In this document: positions 42,801 to 51,600 of the stretch, in pieces
Position numbering within the stretch: the stretch's first letter is position 1
Layout: the number at the start of each line of letters is the position of its first letter
NCBI RefSeq assembly: GCF_900496995.4
Contig: NC_044012.1
Coordinates: 5,642,001-5,706,000 of the forward strand
Direction of reading: 5' to 3'
Source of the DNA: Aquila chrysaetos chrysaetos
Lineage: Eukaryota > Chordata > Aves > Accipitriformes > Accipitridae
DNA: 64,000 nucleotides
Program-made: the position numbers and the translations under genes
The notes under the pieces: model-generated
What the model saw: the letters and a program-made list of their open reading frames with translations, nothing else
Database searches by the model: none
What the model was told of the DNA's origin: nothing

Positions 42801-43698
42801 TCCCCAGCGCTCACCGTCCAACGGCACCGTTGTGGCTGCACATGCTGCTGGCACCCGCTGCCAGGAGCCGGCGGCTCTCCCGGCTCGGCCGGGCTTTGAC
42901 ACCTCCGGCAATTTCCGAGTTCTGTTCTCGGGTACTGTACGGGCACGAGGGAACGGGAGGTGGGCAGAAAAAACGATTTTTTTTATTTTAATCTAAAAGC
43001 TGACGTACTTCAGAATCCATAACCACCTCCTGGAGCCCTGTCTTGCTAAAAGACATTAAGAAGGGGAAAAAAAAAAACAAAAAAAACAAACAACCAGAAA
43101 GGATCCTGAAGTGCTGACTCGGTGCAGCCGGCGGACCGGAGCTGCCCCGCGGCCCAACGACCCCCCCCGCAGCCGGTACGCGTTGGGGGGTTTCTCCGAG
43201 TCGCTCGCCTACGCCAGGAGCTCGGTGGCGGGTTTCCCCCCACCCCACCCTACTCCCCAGCGGGTTAAGCGGCCTTCCAAACCCGAACCCCCCCCCCCCC
43301 AAAAAAGCGGCAGTTTTAGTGCGGAGGACGCGACCGCTCCTCCGGAGGGACCCGCCCGGGCAAACTCCGGGGCCGGGCGCGCAGCCCCGGCGGGGAGCGC
43401 AGGCCCGTTCCCCCCTCACTCTCCCGTCCTTAAGAGAAGCCGCCGTGCCCGCTCCTTACGTAACCGTAACGGCCCGCAACGGCCCCCCCCGGCCGCCTCA
43501 GGCCGCGCCGCGGGCCCGGCCCCGGCCGTACCTGATGTAGGGGCTGGCGGCCGCCAGGATGTTCTTCTGCACCGGGATCTCCTCCCCCTCCAGCACCAGG
43601 TGCGCGTCGCAGAAGCGGCTCTCCTCGCGGAAGGAGCTGAGGGCCCGCAGCAGCCGCGCCGGGTGCTGGGGGTCGGACACGGCGCTCGGCCCCGACAT
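15669..43698 (-). CDS. GAN: Gigaxonin, complete coding region in 11 exons (597 aa)
   Basis: Gigaxonin is the BTB-Kelch substrate adaptor of a Cullin-3 ubiquitin ligase in the cytosol. It promotes turnover of intermediate-filament proteins and tubulin-associated factors, and its loss causes giant axonal neuropathy in humans. Coding segments, minus strand, in transcript order: 43698-43532, 29777-29663, 28791-28441, 27962-27745, 26829-26708, 26223-26111, 25026-24877, 24551-24415, 23910-23782, 16730-16621, 15850-15669. They sum to 1,794 nt, or 597 codons plus TGA, with every junction in phase; human gigaxonin is also 597 aa. The BTB domain spans roughly residues 30-99, BACK 134-236, and six Kelch blades 274-574. 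The start is the ATG opening MSGPSAVSDPQH, aligned with the human N-terminus and embedded in a CpG island. BCO1 lies upstream in the same orientation. Intron 6 has a GC donor. Assignment is near certain; exon ends rest on splice motifs and homology, not transcripts. Confidence 0.98.
15851..16620 (-). other. GAN: GAN intron 10
   Basis: Starts with GTCAGA and ends ATTCAG. Nothing recognisable inside. Confidence 0.9.
16621..16730 (-). CDS. GAN: GAN coding exon 10 (Kelch blades 5-6)
   Basis: Completes Arg501, encodes WIYLNDQNLCIPTSSSF through IYVIGDLDT (502-537) and gives the first base of Gly538. The acceptor is TTTTACAG|G and the donor ACAG|GTCAGA. The usual blade GG is replaced by GD (VIGDLD), as in human gigaxonin. 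Confidence 0.96.
16731..23781 (-). other. GAN: GAN intron 9 (~7 kb)
   Basis: AT-rich intron with oligo-A/T runs (for example 18,352-18,365) and one clearly GC-richer block at about 21,660-22,350. No exon with homology support was found on either strand. Confidence 0.85.
23782..23910 (-). CDS. GAN: GAN coding exon 9 (Kelch blades 4-5)
   Basis: Completes Arg458, encodes residues 459-500 (FGAVACGVASELYVFGG to FYHDEFK) and gives two bases of Arg501. The acceptor is TTCTCAG|A and the donor AAAG|GTAATT. It is followed downstream by the ~7 kb intron 9. Confidence 0.96.
23911..24414 (-). other. GAN: GAN intron 8
   Basis: Starts GTGAGT and ends TTCTCAG. Nothing recognisable inside. Confidence 0.9.
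24415..24551 (-). CDS. GAN: GAN coding exon 8 (Kelch blades 3-4)
   Basis: Residues 413-457 plus two bases of Arg458: IGCYAAMKKKIYAMGGGSYG to TAICPLKER. The acceptor is CCACAAG|ATT and the donor AG|GTGAGT. The stretch appears identical to the human protein as I recall it. Confidence 0.97.
24552..24876 (-). other. GAN: GAN intron 7
   Basis: Starts GTAAGA and ends CCACAAG. It contains the poly(A)/(AT)n tract at 24,791-24,820. Confidence 0.9.
24791..24820. repeat. Poly(A)-(AT)n tract
   Basis: Eleven A followed by about ten AT units, in GAN intron 7, about 60 bp from exon 7. Confidence 0.9.
24877..25026 (-). CDS. GAN: GAN coding exon 7 (Kelch blades 2-3)
   Basis: Residues 363-412, ARHNFGVVEIDGILYILGG to QPDLTMVRK. 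It is exactly 50 codons and phase 0 at both ends. The acceptor is CCTTAG|GCA and the donor AAAG|GTAAGA. It contains the YILGGEDGE blade motif. Confidence 0.96.
25027..26110 (-). other. GAN: GAN intron 6, a GC-AG intron
   Basis: The minus strand begins GCAAGA after the exon end GAG and finishes CCTTAG before GCACGACAT. Reading frame and homology (MNE|ARHNFG) fix both ends. A two-copy 40-bp-period repeat lies inside at 25,441-25,502. Confidence 0.9.
25441..25502. repeat. Imperfect two-copy direct repeat, 40-bp period
   Basis: CAGGAAACATAATGTATCGT at 25,441 recurs as CAGGAAACTTAACGCACCGT at 25,481, each followed by AA. It lies in GAN intron 6. Confidence 0.7.
26111..26223 (-). CDS. GAN: GAN coding exon 6 (Kelch blades 1-2), followed by a GC splice donor
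   Basis: Completes Glu325 and encodes residues 326-362, GFLFVLGGQDENKG to SLPPMNE, including a Kelch GG doublet (VLGG). The acceptor is TTTACAG|AA. The only donor that keeps the frame into ARHNFG of exon 7 is GAG|GCAAGA, so intron 6 is of the GC-AG class. Confidence 0.95.
26224..26707 (-). other. GAN: GAN intron 5
   Basis: Starts GTAAAG and ends TTTACAG. Nothing recognisable inside. Confidence 0.9.
26708..26829 (-). CDS. GAN: GAN coding exon 5 (Kelch blade 1)
   Basis: Completes Val284 and encodes SRKPTSVMRCMCPLYDPN through INHGVLSA plus one base of Glu325. The acceptor is TTCAG|A and the donor GCAG|GTAAAG. The 122 nt join both neighbours in frame. Confidence 0.96.
26830..27744 (-). other. 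GAN: GAN intron 4
   Basis: Starts GTAAGT and ends TTCAG. Nothing recognisable inside. Confidence 0.9.
27745..27962 (-). CDS. GAN: GAN coding exon 4 (end of BACK, start of Kelch region)
   Basis: Residues 212-283 plus two bases of Val284: VHMKDVMSAVWVSGLD to SECIVTVGGEER. The acceptor is CTGTAG|GTT and the donor GT|GTAAGT, a strong consensus. VTVGGEERV leads into the first Kelch blade. Confidence 0.96.
27963..28440 (-). other. GAN: GAN intron 3
   Basis: Starts with the weak donor GTCAGG and ends CTGTAG. Contents are unremarkable. Confidence 0.9.
28441..28791 (-). CDS. GAN: GAN coding exon 3 (end of BTB, most of BACK)
   Basis: Largest exon, residues 95-211, starting IRLNEETIQDVVQAADLLLL and ending AVIRWISHDSESRK. 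The acceptor is TTGCAG|ATC and the donor is the weaker AAG|GTCAGG. It carries the BTB C-terminal helices and the 3-box/BACK region used for Cullin-3 binding (family knowledge). It starts and ends in phase 0. Confidence 0.97.
28792..29662 (-). other. GAN: GAN intron 2
   Basis: Bounded by GTATGG and TTGCAG on the minus strand. Nothing recognisable inside. Confidence 0.9.
29663..29777 (-). CDS. GAN: GAN coding exon 2 (BTB domain)
   Basis: Completes Arg56 and encodes residues 57-94, TKLNYNPPKDDG to EILDYIFSGQ. The acceptor is CTCTTAG|A and the donor CAG|GTATGG. It begins after a ~13.8 kb intron. Length 115 nt fits the phases of exons 1 and 3 exactly. It is too short to stand out as an ORF and was found by reading the minus strand. 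Confidence 0.96.
31190..31262 (+). mobile_element. Possible 3' tail of an ancient SINE/L2-type retroposon
   Basis: GTGTTTGTACAGCACCTAGC followed by ACAA, then a run of AAC/AAT triplets, resembles the 3' tail shared by old amniote L2-mobilised SINEs. The body upstream is not recognisable. It lies in GAN intron 1. Confidence 0.4.
33787..33818. repeat. A-rich (AAAAC/AACC) low-complexity tract
   Basis: Oligo-A followed by CCCCAACAAAACCCAAACCA-type sequence, in GAN intron 1. Same class as the tract at 6,840. Confidence 0.8.
34081..34121. repeat. A-rich (AAAAC) low-complexity tract
   Basis: AACCAAACAAAACAACAAAC followed by AAAATG and further AAAAC units, in GAN intron 1. Confidence 0.8.
41417..41450. 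repeat. A-rich (AAAAC/ACCC) low-complexity tract
   Basis: A run of 13 A followed by CCACCCAAAACCCAACAAAC, in GAN intron 1. Confidence 0.8.
43532..43698 (-). CDS. GAN: GAN coding exon 1 (start codon, N-terminus and start of BTB domain)
   Basis: Encodes residues 1-55 plus two bases of Arg56, from MSGPSAVSDPQHPAR to AAASPYI. The donor reads AG|GTACGG. The exon lies inside the CpG island. It contains the first half of the BTB fold, including FCDAHLVL and IPVQKNILAAASPYI. The N-terminal few residues differ from the human MAEGS. Confidence 0.96.
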
Positions 43699-43746
43699 GC
43701 TGCCGGGCTCCGCCGAGCCGCGCCGCGCCGCGCCGGGCCGGCCGCC

Positions 43747-43794
43747 TCAGTCGCTGCCCTCACACCATGGCTGCCAGCCCGCCGCTGACATCAT
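43747..43794 (-). other. GAN: Upstream ORFs in the probable GAN 5'UTR
   Basis: Upstream of the GAN ATG (43,698), minus-strand ATGs at 43,794 and 43,791 open a 15-codon frame ending in TGA at 43,747. Nested within it in another frame, ATG-GTG-TGA (43,768-43,760) forms a minimal two-codon uORF in a near-ideal context (GCCATGG). They matter only if transcription starts upstream of them. Confidence 0.4.
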
Positions 43795-45544
43795 CTCCCT
43801 GCGCCGCCCCGCCCGCCGGCCTCCCCCTGCGGGGCGGGAGCGGGGGCGGCCCCGGCTGCCCCGGCACCCCGGCCGGGTCGGCGACCCCGGACTCTGCACC
43901 GCCTACGAAACCATCTCTTCCCCCCCTCCTCGGCTTTAAAATGTGGCTAAGCCCAGCCTTTTGTTTATTCATTGATTTACTCCCCTCGCACGAGCTGGAG
44001 GGGAAGATGATAGGCGTCGGCATGAGAAAAAGCAAGAGAACGAGAATGAAATACAGCGAGACTCGTCCCGATAGGGCCGCTTTCCTCAGCTGCCAGCTGG
44101 AAATAATGCCCTTTTCAGGCAAAAAAAGATTTTCTTCAGGACCGTTCACAAGGGTTTAGGCCATATATTTAACGTGCTTAATTGCACGTGAAGAGACGAC
44201 TTGATTCCATCTGCTGCTGCTGTCTCTAACAGCATCCAGTTTTAAGTAGTGAAACTCTTATTTGCACCGAGTGAAAGTGTTTCAAAAACTGTGATCTGCT
44301 TTACCGACAATTCAGTCAGTGCTGCCAGGAGCGGGCAAACGCAGTAGCTCGCCGCGGCCCCTGCTCCGTCAGTCAAAAGCAGCCTTGGACTTCTTAGGTT
44401 GTGAAACACCCAAAAGGACATCACGCTTTCCGTTTCTCCACTGGGAGAATAAAATTTTCTGAGGGCCTGATCTAGTAAGCTGTGGCGCTTTTATTATTTG
44501 CATTTCTTTGAATCAGTGATGTCAATCATCACATTTAAAAATACCTATCTTTGAGACGTGGACAACTTAAAATTTTATTTTGTAATTCATCCTAGTTCAG
44601 CTCAATGGTGTCTCCAAATCGTTTTACCACTAGATAAAAATAGAACAAAGGGATCTGGAAATGTCCCCGTAGGAAAGAGAAATGAATGACTTTACAAAGG
44701 CAACACTGTGCTTTCCAAGCTAGACACAATGCTATTTTGTTTTCCAGATGGAGGTTTCAGCTGGAACATCTGCACCTGTAGACCCCAGCAGTCAAAACAC
44801 TGCACCAAGTCCTTGCTTGTCAAGAGTGTGAATAGCCCCATTTAAGCCAGCATTTACAGTTCAACCCTCGCTTAAGTGCTTTCTGACTGGAGAGGGCTCA
44901 CAGAGAGGAGTACCCTGCTCTAGGTTTGTTGTGCAGCTTTGAACAAGAGTTGTAGAAGCAGCAGAGGATGTGTTTCTCATCCTGGTATGATGGACGGCCT
45001 AAAAACATACTAATCTGCATGAAACACCAGCAACTTTGCATCGCTTATTGTTATAACATACCCATTTAAAAATATTACAAGGCCACTTCTTCTGGCTTGG
45101 GTATAATTATCCAGGCTGTCAAAGTGTAGAATGAGGAAGAGAACAATAGATCCAGAGGACACATCCCCAGCTCTCTTTGAGGGTAATGAAAGCAGAGAGC
45201 ACTCTGCATCTTGACTGCGGGTGAAAGATGTACTTTGCTTGTTATTAATACTTTGGTAATTGCATACCCAAGGGAACAGTGGTTTAAACTATTGCAAAAG
45301 CTGTCATTGAGTGGCCTGGTTATTTAAAAACACTGGTTTGTTTCTGCGCCTCCTGCATAGATTGTTACATAGGAAAACACAGTTGTATTTCTGGTCTTTA
45401 ACTCAGCCCAGTAAACAGTGTTTCTGCTTCCTCCTGCTGCGTATGTGGGGCAATGGGACAAGGTGTAACAGATAATATCCACTTCCAGAGAACAAATTAA
45501 TTATTATGCTTTGTTATTTGTTCCATTTAATGAAACCTGTTGAT

Positions 45545-45586
45545 TAAAAAAAAAACACCAAAAAAACAAAGAAACAAACCAAACCA
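45545..45586. repeat. A-rich (AAAAC) low-complexity tract
   Basis: Ten A followed by CACCAAAAAAACAAAGAAAC-type sequence, in the BCO1-GAN intergenic region. Confidence 0.8.
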
Positions 45587-46873
45587 CTCTACCAACTAGA
45601 GGCCCATTTGTAACATCTTTGAAGTAATTATCTGTATGCACACCCATGGCCTGATTCTCTTGCTCAACTATGGTTTTTTCCTTTAATGGAGCTATCTATC
45701 CTCACTATTTTTATTTGCAGTCACTAAATCTAGACTTAAATTGGTGCAAAAGAAGAATCAAACCTTTCTGTCCCTCAAGATTTCATTCATAGCGAATTAT
45801 GTCAGACAAGCAAACCAAACGACAGACTCATTACCATATGCCATGTTACCACAACAAAGAAAACCCACAAGCCTTGCAGCCACTTGGCAAAGCGTATACG
45901 CATTACCCCTTGTTATTGCCAGCCTGGAAATGATAGAGCGCATTACCATATTCAGGGTAAATGTTTCATCAGATTCCTATTGCACCTGCTAAAAACATTC
46001 TTGAACAAATTTGTGATTAGCCATATGGTTTTATCCACATTGTCTCTGCCACAGCAGGATACTGGGATTGGCAAATCCAGATTTACATCCCTGTTTTTCT
46101 CTTCAGGTTGACTACAAACTTGATGCTAATCAAATCCTGTGTAATACTGACCAAGGGAATACGGCACACTTCGTTTAAAAAAATCATACCTATGACAAGT
46201 TTTTATAATTTATTTTCTGCAGTATGCATGAACATAAATAATACATTTGCTTTCCTGGACTGCAGATAACAAATCTGATTCGTTTTTATAATGAATATTC
46301 CCCTGTCATGTCATCTCCGCCAGTAAGAATTAGCTCCCTAGAAGTAAGTCCTATATCCAAACTCGTGAACATCCAAAAACATAACACTATGAATTCTACA
46401 GAAGAAATTCTGGAAACAAACTCTTGAAAGGAGATCTGTAATAATGGTTAGGCTTTTGATTCATTACCACCTTATAATTCCAGAAATATTTGTGGAGACT
46501 TGTTAAATCCAAACTTTTTCAGATTAAAAGAAACAACCCCACAGCTGGTGTGCTTTGCCAACATCAGAAGTCAGTCTTCCATTCCAGTACTGGTTCCATA
46601 TTACTTACAAAAATGGCATTCAATTTCTTCTTTAGAAGATAAAGTTCTCTTAAATAGTTGTGGTAATATGCCTTGCAAACACTAAAGATGACTATTTCTG
46701 CGGACACACCTTACTGAAGTATTTACTTCCATTTTATGGAATATATAAACATTTGAATGCCCCAAACTGCATATTTTAACTCTAGATCTGACCACAGCGC
46801 CTTTTTTTTACATTAAAAATAGCCTGTATATTCTTTATACTTACAAACTGCAAAGGCTTAAGCAGAGAAAGGG

Positions 46874-47060
46874 AGGTCTAGTTGTTACAGAGCAAACAAG
46901 AACCGTGGATGATGTTGGTTCAATTCCTGCTCTGCCGTAAACATCTGACGTAATCACGAACAAGTCACCAAAGCCCAGATTCTCATGTGATGGGGAGATA
47001 GTAAATGACAATGACTTCATTCTGTTTCCTACCTGTAAAACACAGTGAGCAGCAGAGACA
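46874..47060 (+). mobile_element. Fossil MIR/CORE-SINE-type element, sense orientation
   Basis: Order of matches to the MIR layout: an A-box-like GGTCTAGTTGTTACAGAGCA, then GGTTCAATTCCTGCTCTGCC, which fits the tRNA B box (GGTTCRANTCC), then AAGTCACC, and after an inserted segment GTTTCCTACCTGTAAAACA, resembling the conserved MIR core. Degeneracy suggests an ancient insertion. Confidence 0.65.
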
Positions 47061-48352
47061 CTGTGAGAGTGCGTATATAAAAGAGTGAGAGAGACCTGAG
47101 TAGTGTGGTGATACATACAGACCAGATGAACATCTAAAATGGATGGATGTACACCTAGTTTTCTCCATCAGTAAAGATGCCTCCAACAGTAAAGGCAGCT
47201 ACAATAGGAAAATACAATTCAAAGAAAAAAAGCTCTCATTTAAAGAAAAATCAATGCCCCAAATCAGAAAACAGAAATACACTCAGGGGATTAGGAAATG
47301 CCATTCCTATAACAAAAAAACGGTATACTTGGCATTTGAACTCTATGTTGAAACATGCTTTTTAATTGTGACTATGAATGAGAGTTGTATACTTTCATTG
47401 GGAAGCATCTGTTACAGGCAATGACAAAACCATGTCAGAACATGGATGCTCCTAAGCAGACAATAAAGCAAATGCTTAGCTATAGCAACAATAGCTTGTA
47501 GTTTCAGCTACTGTGTAGTTCAGATGAGGACTAAATTAGGTCTTTCACTCTTTTGCCTGAACAGTTTATTGAACATGTGTATCTGAGTTCTGCTAGAAAT
47601 ATACTGCACTCATTCATATACATACTGTTCTTAACAGACTAGTAGCAATATTAATAAATACTACATTTCTGTTTATCTTTTACACAATGTAATCATCTAA
47701 TTATATGAAATGTCATGTCAGATATTCTCAAGGAAAAATGATTTAAATACAGAGCACTTAAGACTGAATAACACTAAAGTATAATTGAATGCTACATAAA
47801 CCCATATATTCTGTTTCAAGTTACTTGGTTTTGTCAATATAAAAGGGAAAATACACCATGAAATTATTAGCAAAGCAGGTTTTTTTAGATTCTAAATTAG
47901 AAAGTTGTAGCACCTTAATGTAATACTTTGGTTATGGTGGAGTTTAAGAAATCAAGCACCAAGAGAATGCATTGCCATGAATTATTAGTATCATAGCAGA
48001 TAGTTCAACGTGAGGTTTTCTGGCAGAAGATAATTTGCATCACGAGCTGCAGTGTTGAAACAGTCCATGAAAGTTACATGACCTGCAGACGTATGTGACT
48101 CATGCCATGCATCACCCTATAAATACAGTACTTCATGGGTTCAGAAAGCTACATTCTACTCAAAACATTTCTTGTTACCTTTGTCTCCTATTCCCTGCCC
48201 CACAAGTTGTGTACAACATTAGCACTTAATACTGATCATTCTTCTTTAGGAATAGTTACATACCAGTTGTGGATATAATTATTTGTAATAAAAGTTATTG
48301 CTATCTCTTATAAGAGTTTATATGTAGTTATTGAAAAGACTAAATTTAGTCA

Positions 48353-48358
48353 TTTATT
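48353..48358 (-). terminator. BCO1: AATAAA, first candidate BCO1 poly(A) signal
   Basis: The hexamer lies 82 nt beyond the TAA on the minus strand. The flanking downstream sequence is not clearly GU-rich. A second AATAAA at 47,570-47,565 would give a ~0.9 kb 3'UTR. Which is used cannot be told from sequence. Confidence 0.35.
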
Positions 48359-48439
48359 CTGATAAGGTTGTTCCTGAATGATACTACCCCACATTCAGCA
48401 GAAGGTTGTCTCAGTCTGTGTAATAGGATAAACAGCATT

Positions 48440-48612
48440 TTACTCAGTCTCAGTCTTCAAATCTTTCTCTGGTATAAACATTCCGTGCAGGTCCACAGGC
48501 ATTTCTACATCTACTATGGCTCGGCCCAATTCTTTGAATGTTTTAGCATCCAAGACAAGTAGGAAGGGTGCTTCCTTTGGATCAGACTTCACAACACAGG
48601 TCAGAACAATGC
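48440..48612 (-). CDS. BCO1: BCO1 coding exon 11 (fourth iron ligand, stop)
   Basis: Completes Gly, then [20 protein letters not shown] to EKDLKTETE and TAA at 48,442-48,440. The acceptor is [17 protein letters not shown] carries the fourth Fe ligand (His514 in mammals). The tail is shorter than in human, as in chicken. Confidence 0.97.
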
Positions 48613-51600
48613 CTGTGACATACAAATGAAGAATTAGAAGCACATACCAGTTACACCAAGCAGAAAAGATAACACTGTCAGGAAATAATTCTTGTTTCCT
48701 AAGAATTTTAGGACACAAACTGAAAGTGCTTACTAGATCAAGAAGTGTACTGAGAGTGCTAAAGAACTAATGACTGCTTCTCTTCCGTGCTTTTTTCTGA
48801 TCTGCCTGCAGTTCATTGGGAAGAAAAAAGGCAAACCAACACTGAATGGTGTGCCTGGCAGTTTTAGGACTCATCCTTTCAGCTATCTGCCATTTGCCTT
48901 TGCAAGGAGTCACCTGAGAACAGAACTGGATCGAGATTACAGTGATACTTGCAGTGCCACTTCATGTTCTCCTCTGTAACAACACTGACTTCCCACAGCT
49001 TCAGCTCCTCCAAACTATTGATAAATCCAGCTCCAAGTGGCTCTCTGTAAAGTCCTGAGCGTCAGTTTTACTGTTTATGGCTACCTTGGGACACTACACA
49101 AGCTGATTTTGGTCTACTGGTGCTTTGGGTTTTTGTCTGCAGAAGTCAAATAGCTGGTGCTAATTTTAATCTCACAGTGGAAGCATCAACCCAGCTTTCT
49201 TGACTAAGAACAATGAAACTTGTAAGATTTAATGCAAAACTCATGTAAACCCAGCTTTCAGAATGTTGTCATTATTTTACCATCATCCTCTTCTCTTGCA
49301 TCAGGGCTGGGAACAAAAACGGGCTCAGATGGCCAGGAGTCATCCTCTCCCCAGTAGAGCATTTCCTTTGTTTGGATATTAAACTTTACAATCTAAATTG
49401 TTGTGACCAGAAAAGAAGAATGTCAGTGACCCAGACAGTGGTTTATTCCAAAGGTACAACATGAACAGACTGCTGGTGTGGGGGACCAATGCTAAGAGTT
49501 AAGGAGCAACAAGGCATGTGTCACCACGAGAAGGAAACACCTGGAAAACGTTAAACTTTGGAGTCACATTTAGTGGCTGCATAATCACACAATGTTCTTT
49601 TAATTTCATTTCATTAGATTTACAATTGCACCTTTCATTTATGGGCTTTAAGTATTTTACAAATACTAACAGATCATGAGAGAACCTTCACTGTAAATAA
49701 TGCCCTCACTATACAGAGGAAAAGTCCAAGGCCCAGAACATTTAAGTGACTGGCACCAAATCACTGCGATTCTGTAGTAAAGCTGGAAACAGGATTTAAA
49801 CCTTCCGTTTTCTGATTTTGTGAATTATTTTCCTTTTATTGTGACCTCAATATTTCTCAGTGCCTTCTATTGTTAAGCAGGGTATATATGCCAGAACAAA
49901 GGCTATTAATAGTGATGTGTAAAGATTAAATCAATGGGGCAAGAATTCCACACAGATACTAGTATTTATTGATGGAACAGAGTATAGATTTTCATCTCGT
50001 TAATGGGTCAAGTGCCTGACCAAACCAATCGCCAGTGGGGATACATGGCATTTTCAGTTCAATTCTGTTAAGGCCTTTTCTGTACCCATACAGATGCAGT
50101 TATATATTTTTCCCTTTGACCTTTAGTCAAAAAATATGTCTACAAAAAAATGAAACTATTCAAATTACTGGAGGAAGAATTTGGAAGAATTCTCCCTTCT
50201 AACCAAGATGACAGCAATTTCACTGACAGACTTTACCTAAGGATTATGCATGGTGGTTGTTGTGTCTGCATTCATTAAAAAGCAACTGATGTGAAAAAAA
50301 ATCTTCTAACAGCATTTTTTATTATATTTAAGTCAAGCAGGGATTATCTACTTTGGAAATCACAAACTTGCAGATTTGTTTGAGCTACTGTCAGATGTGC
50401 TGCAATAAATTTTCTTGCATCATGCAGAAATCCAGCTTTATTTTGTAATCAGTTGCGGTAATTATATACAAGAACCAACAGCGAACTCAATTTGCGCTGC
50501 CTTATAGTCACAGAACAAGAATTATAAAGAGTGAGTTTGTCTGTACAATACTCTTACCTTCAACTATTAATACTTTTCATCTTAATCTATTGGTACTCTA
50601 GGCTGTCTCCTGAAAAGTTGGCATCATGCATACACAAATGAAGCATTTGCTGCCCTCTAATACAGAACTAGCTAGCAAAAGATAAAGCTTTCTGAAAAAT
50701 TAGATATTGTTTTAATATTTTTAAATATTAGGTACTTAATTAAATATTATAGGTACTGTTGCAATAACTTTTATTTTTTTAGGTTTCCTAGAGGGAAAAA
50801 ATATTACAGATGTATGTCTGTCTAGTACTTCTTTTTCCTACTCTCTCCTTTGTAGCTCTTGGCACATTACAGAAGTTCGGCCCAATTTAGCAGAAAAATG
50901 AGGGTCTCAGTAACTACTGTGTTCAAGAGACTTTGTGGAAATATAAAGCTAGATAAAGAAGCATGAGTTTATTAATACTTTATGAGGGAAATGGTACAAC
51001 ATGAGCCTACTCATAAGAATTCAGGCATTTCATGTTTCTTTGCATGTGAATGACCCACCATTAGGAAAAAGTTTTAACAGAAACATATGCAGTATTGAAT
51101 ACTTGAGAATCCAATCACAGGCACATCTGTAAGAAAACATTTGTTCTGCTGCATATGGAACCACATGTTTTTAACAGCTGATAATAATGTTCCAGATTTT
51201 CAACTTTTAAAATGAAGATATATTGTTTCCATAGTTTGGCCCAGTGAGGCTCTTTTAATTATACAAGCAAGTTAACATATATGTCCAGCTTTTCATCTCC
51301 CTGCTTTCAAGTGCTGAAGTTTATGAACACAGTACCCAACTGCAGTGTCATCACTTAAAAGCTTTAACTTGACGTTGAAAAACAGAGTTCAGTTTCTGGC
51401 CTCAGACCCACACACTTTGAATTTGCATGTATGAATGCAGATTAGGCTATATTTTGGGCCAAATTAGTAAAGCTTGGTGTACTTATAACTGCTTAAATCT
51501 GATTTGTGTTCTATAAATACAACTTCCAACTCTGTAAATGTTAGTCATACCTTTGTAGGAACTGGACTCCACTGGACTTCTGTTGCAAAGACATAGCTGT

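Larger units (their letters stand above)
29778..43531 (-). other. GAN: GAN intron 1 (~13.8 kb)
   Basis: Large AT-rich intron between coding exons 1 and 2. It holds several A-rich (AAAAC)-type tracts (30,157-30,180; 33,787-33,818; 34,081-34,121; 38,325-38,347; 41,417-41,450; 43,067-43,093), a SINE/LINE-like 3' tail near 31,190-31,262 and, at its 5' end, the CpG island with a 13-base C run at 43,288-43,300. No additional exon could be supported. Confidence 0.85.
43100..43930 (-). promoter_or_regulatory. GAN: CpG-island promoter region of GAN
   Basis: Dense CpG and C/G runs surround coding exon 1 and extend about 230 bp upstream of its ATG. A GC box (CCGCCCCGCCC, plus strand, near 43,804-43,814) and a CRE-like TGACATCA (about 43,786-43,793) lie in the expected promoter position. 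No TATA box was seen, as is usual for housekeeping-type CpG promoters. The exact transcription start is unknown. Confidence 0.75.
43940..48352. other. Intergenic region between BCO1 3' end and GAN promoter
   Basis: About 4.4 kb separate the CpG island from the first plausible BCO1 poly(A) signal. It contains a fossil tRNA-derived SINE (46,874-47,060) and an A-rich tract (45,545-45,586). No exon was recognised. Enhancers could lie here, but none can be shown from sequence alone. Confidence 0.6.

Noticed and set aside
43111-43788. 225-codon plus-strand open frame over the CpG island
   Set aside because: It is antisense to GAN exon 1, with low-complexity Pro/Arg/Ala composition expected of any frame in GC-rich DNA and no recognisable domain.
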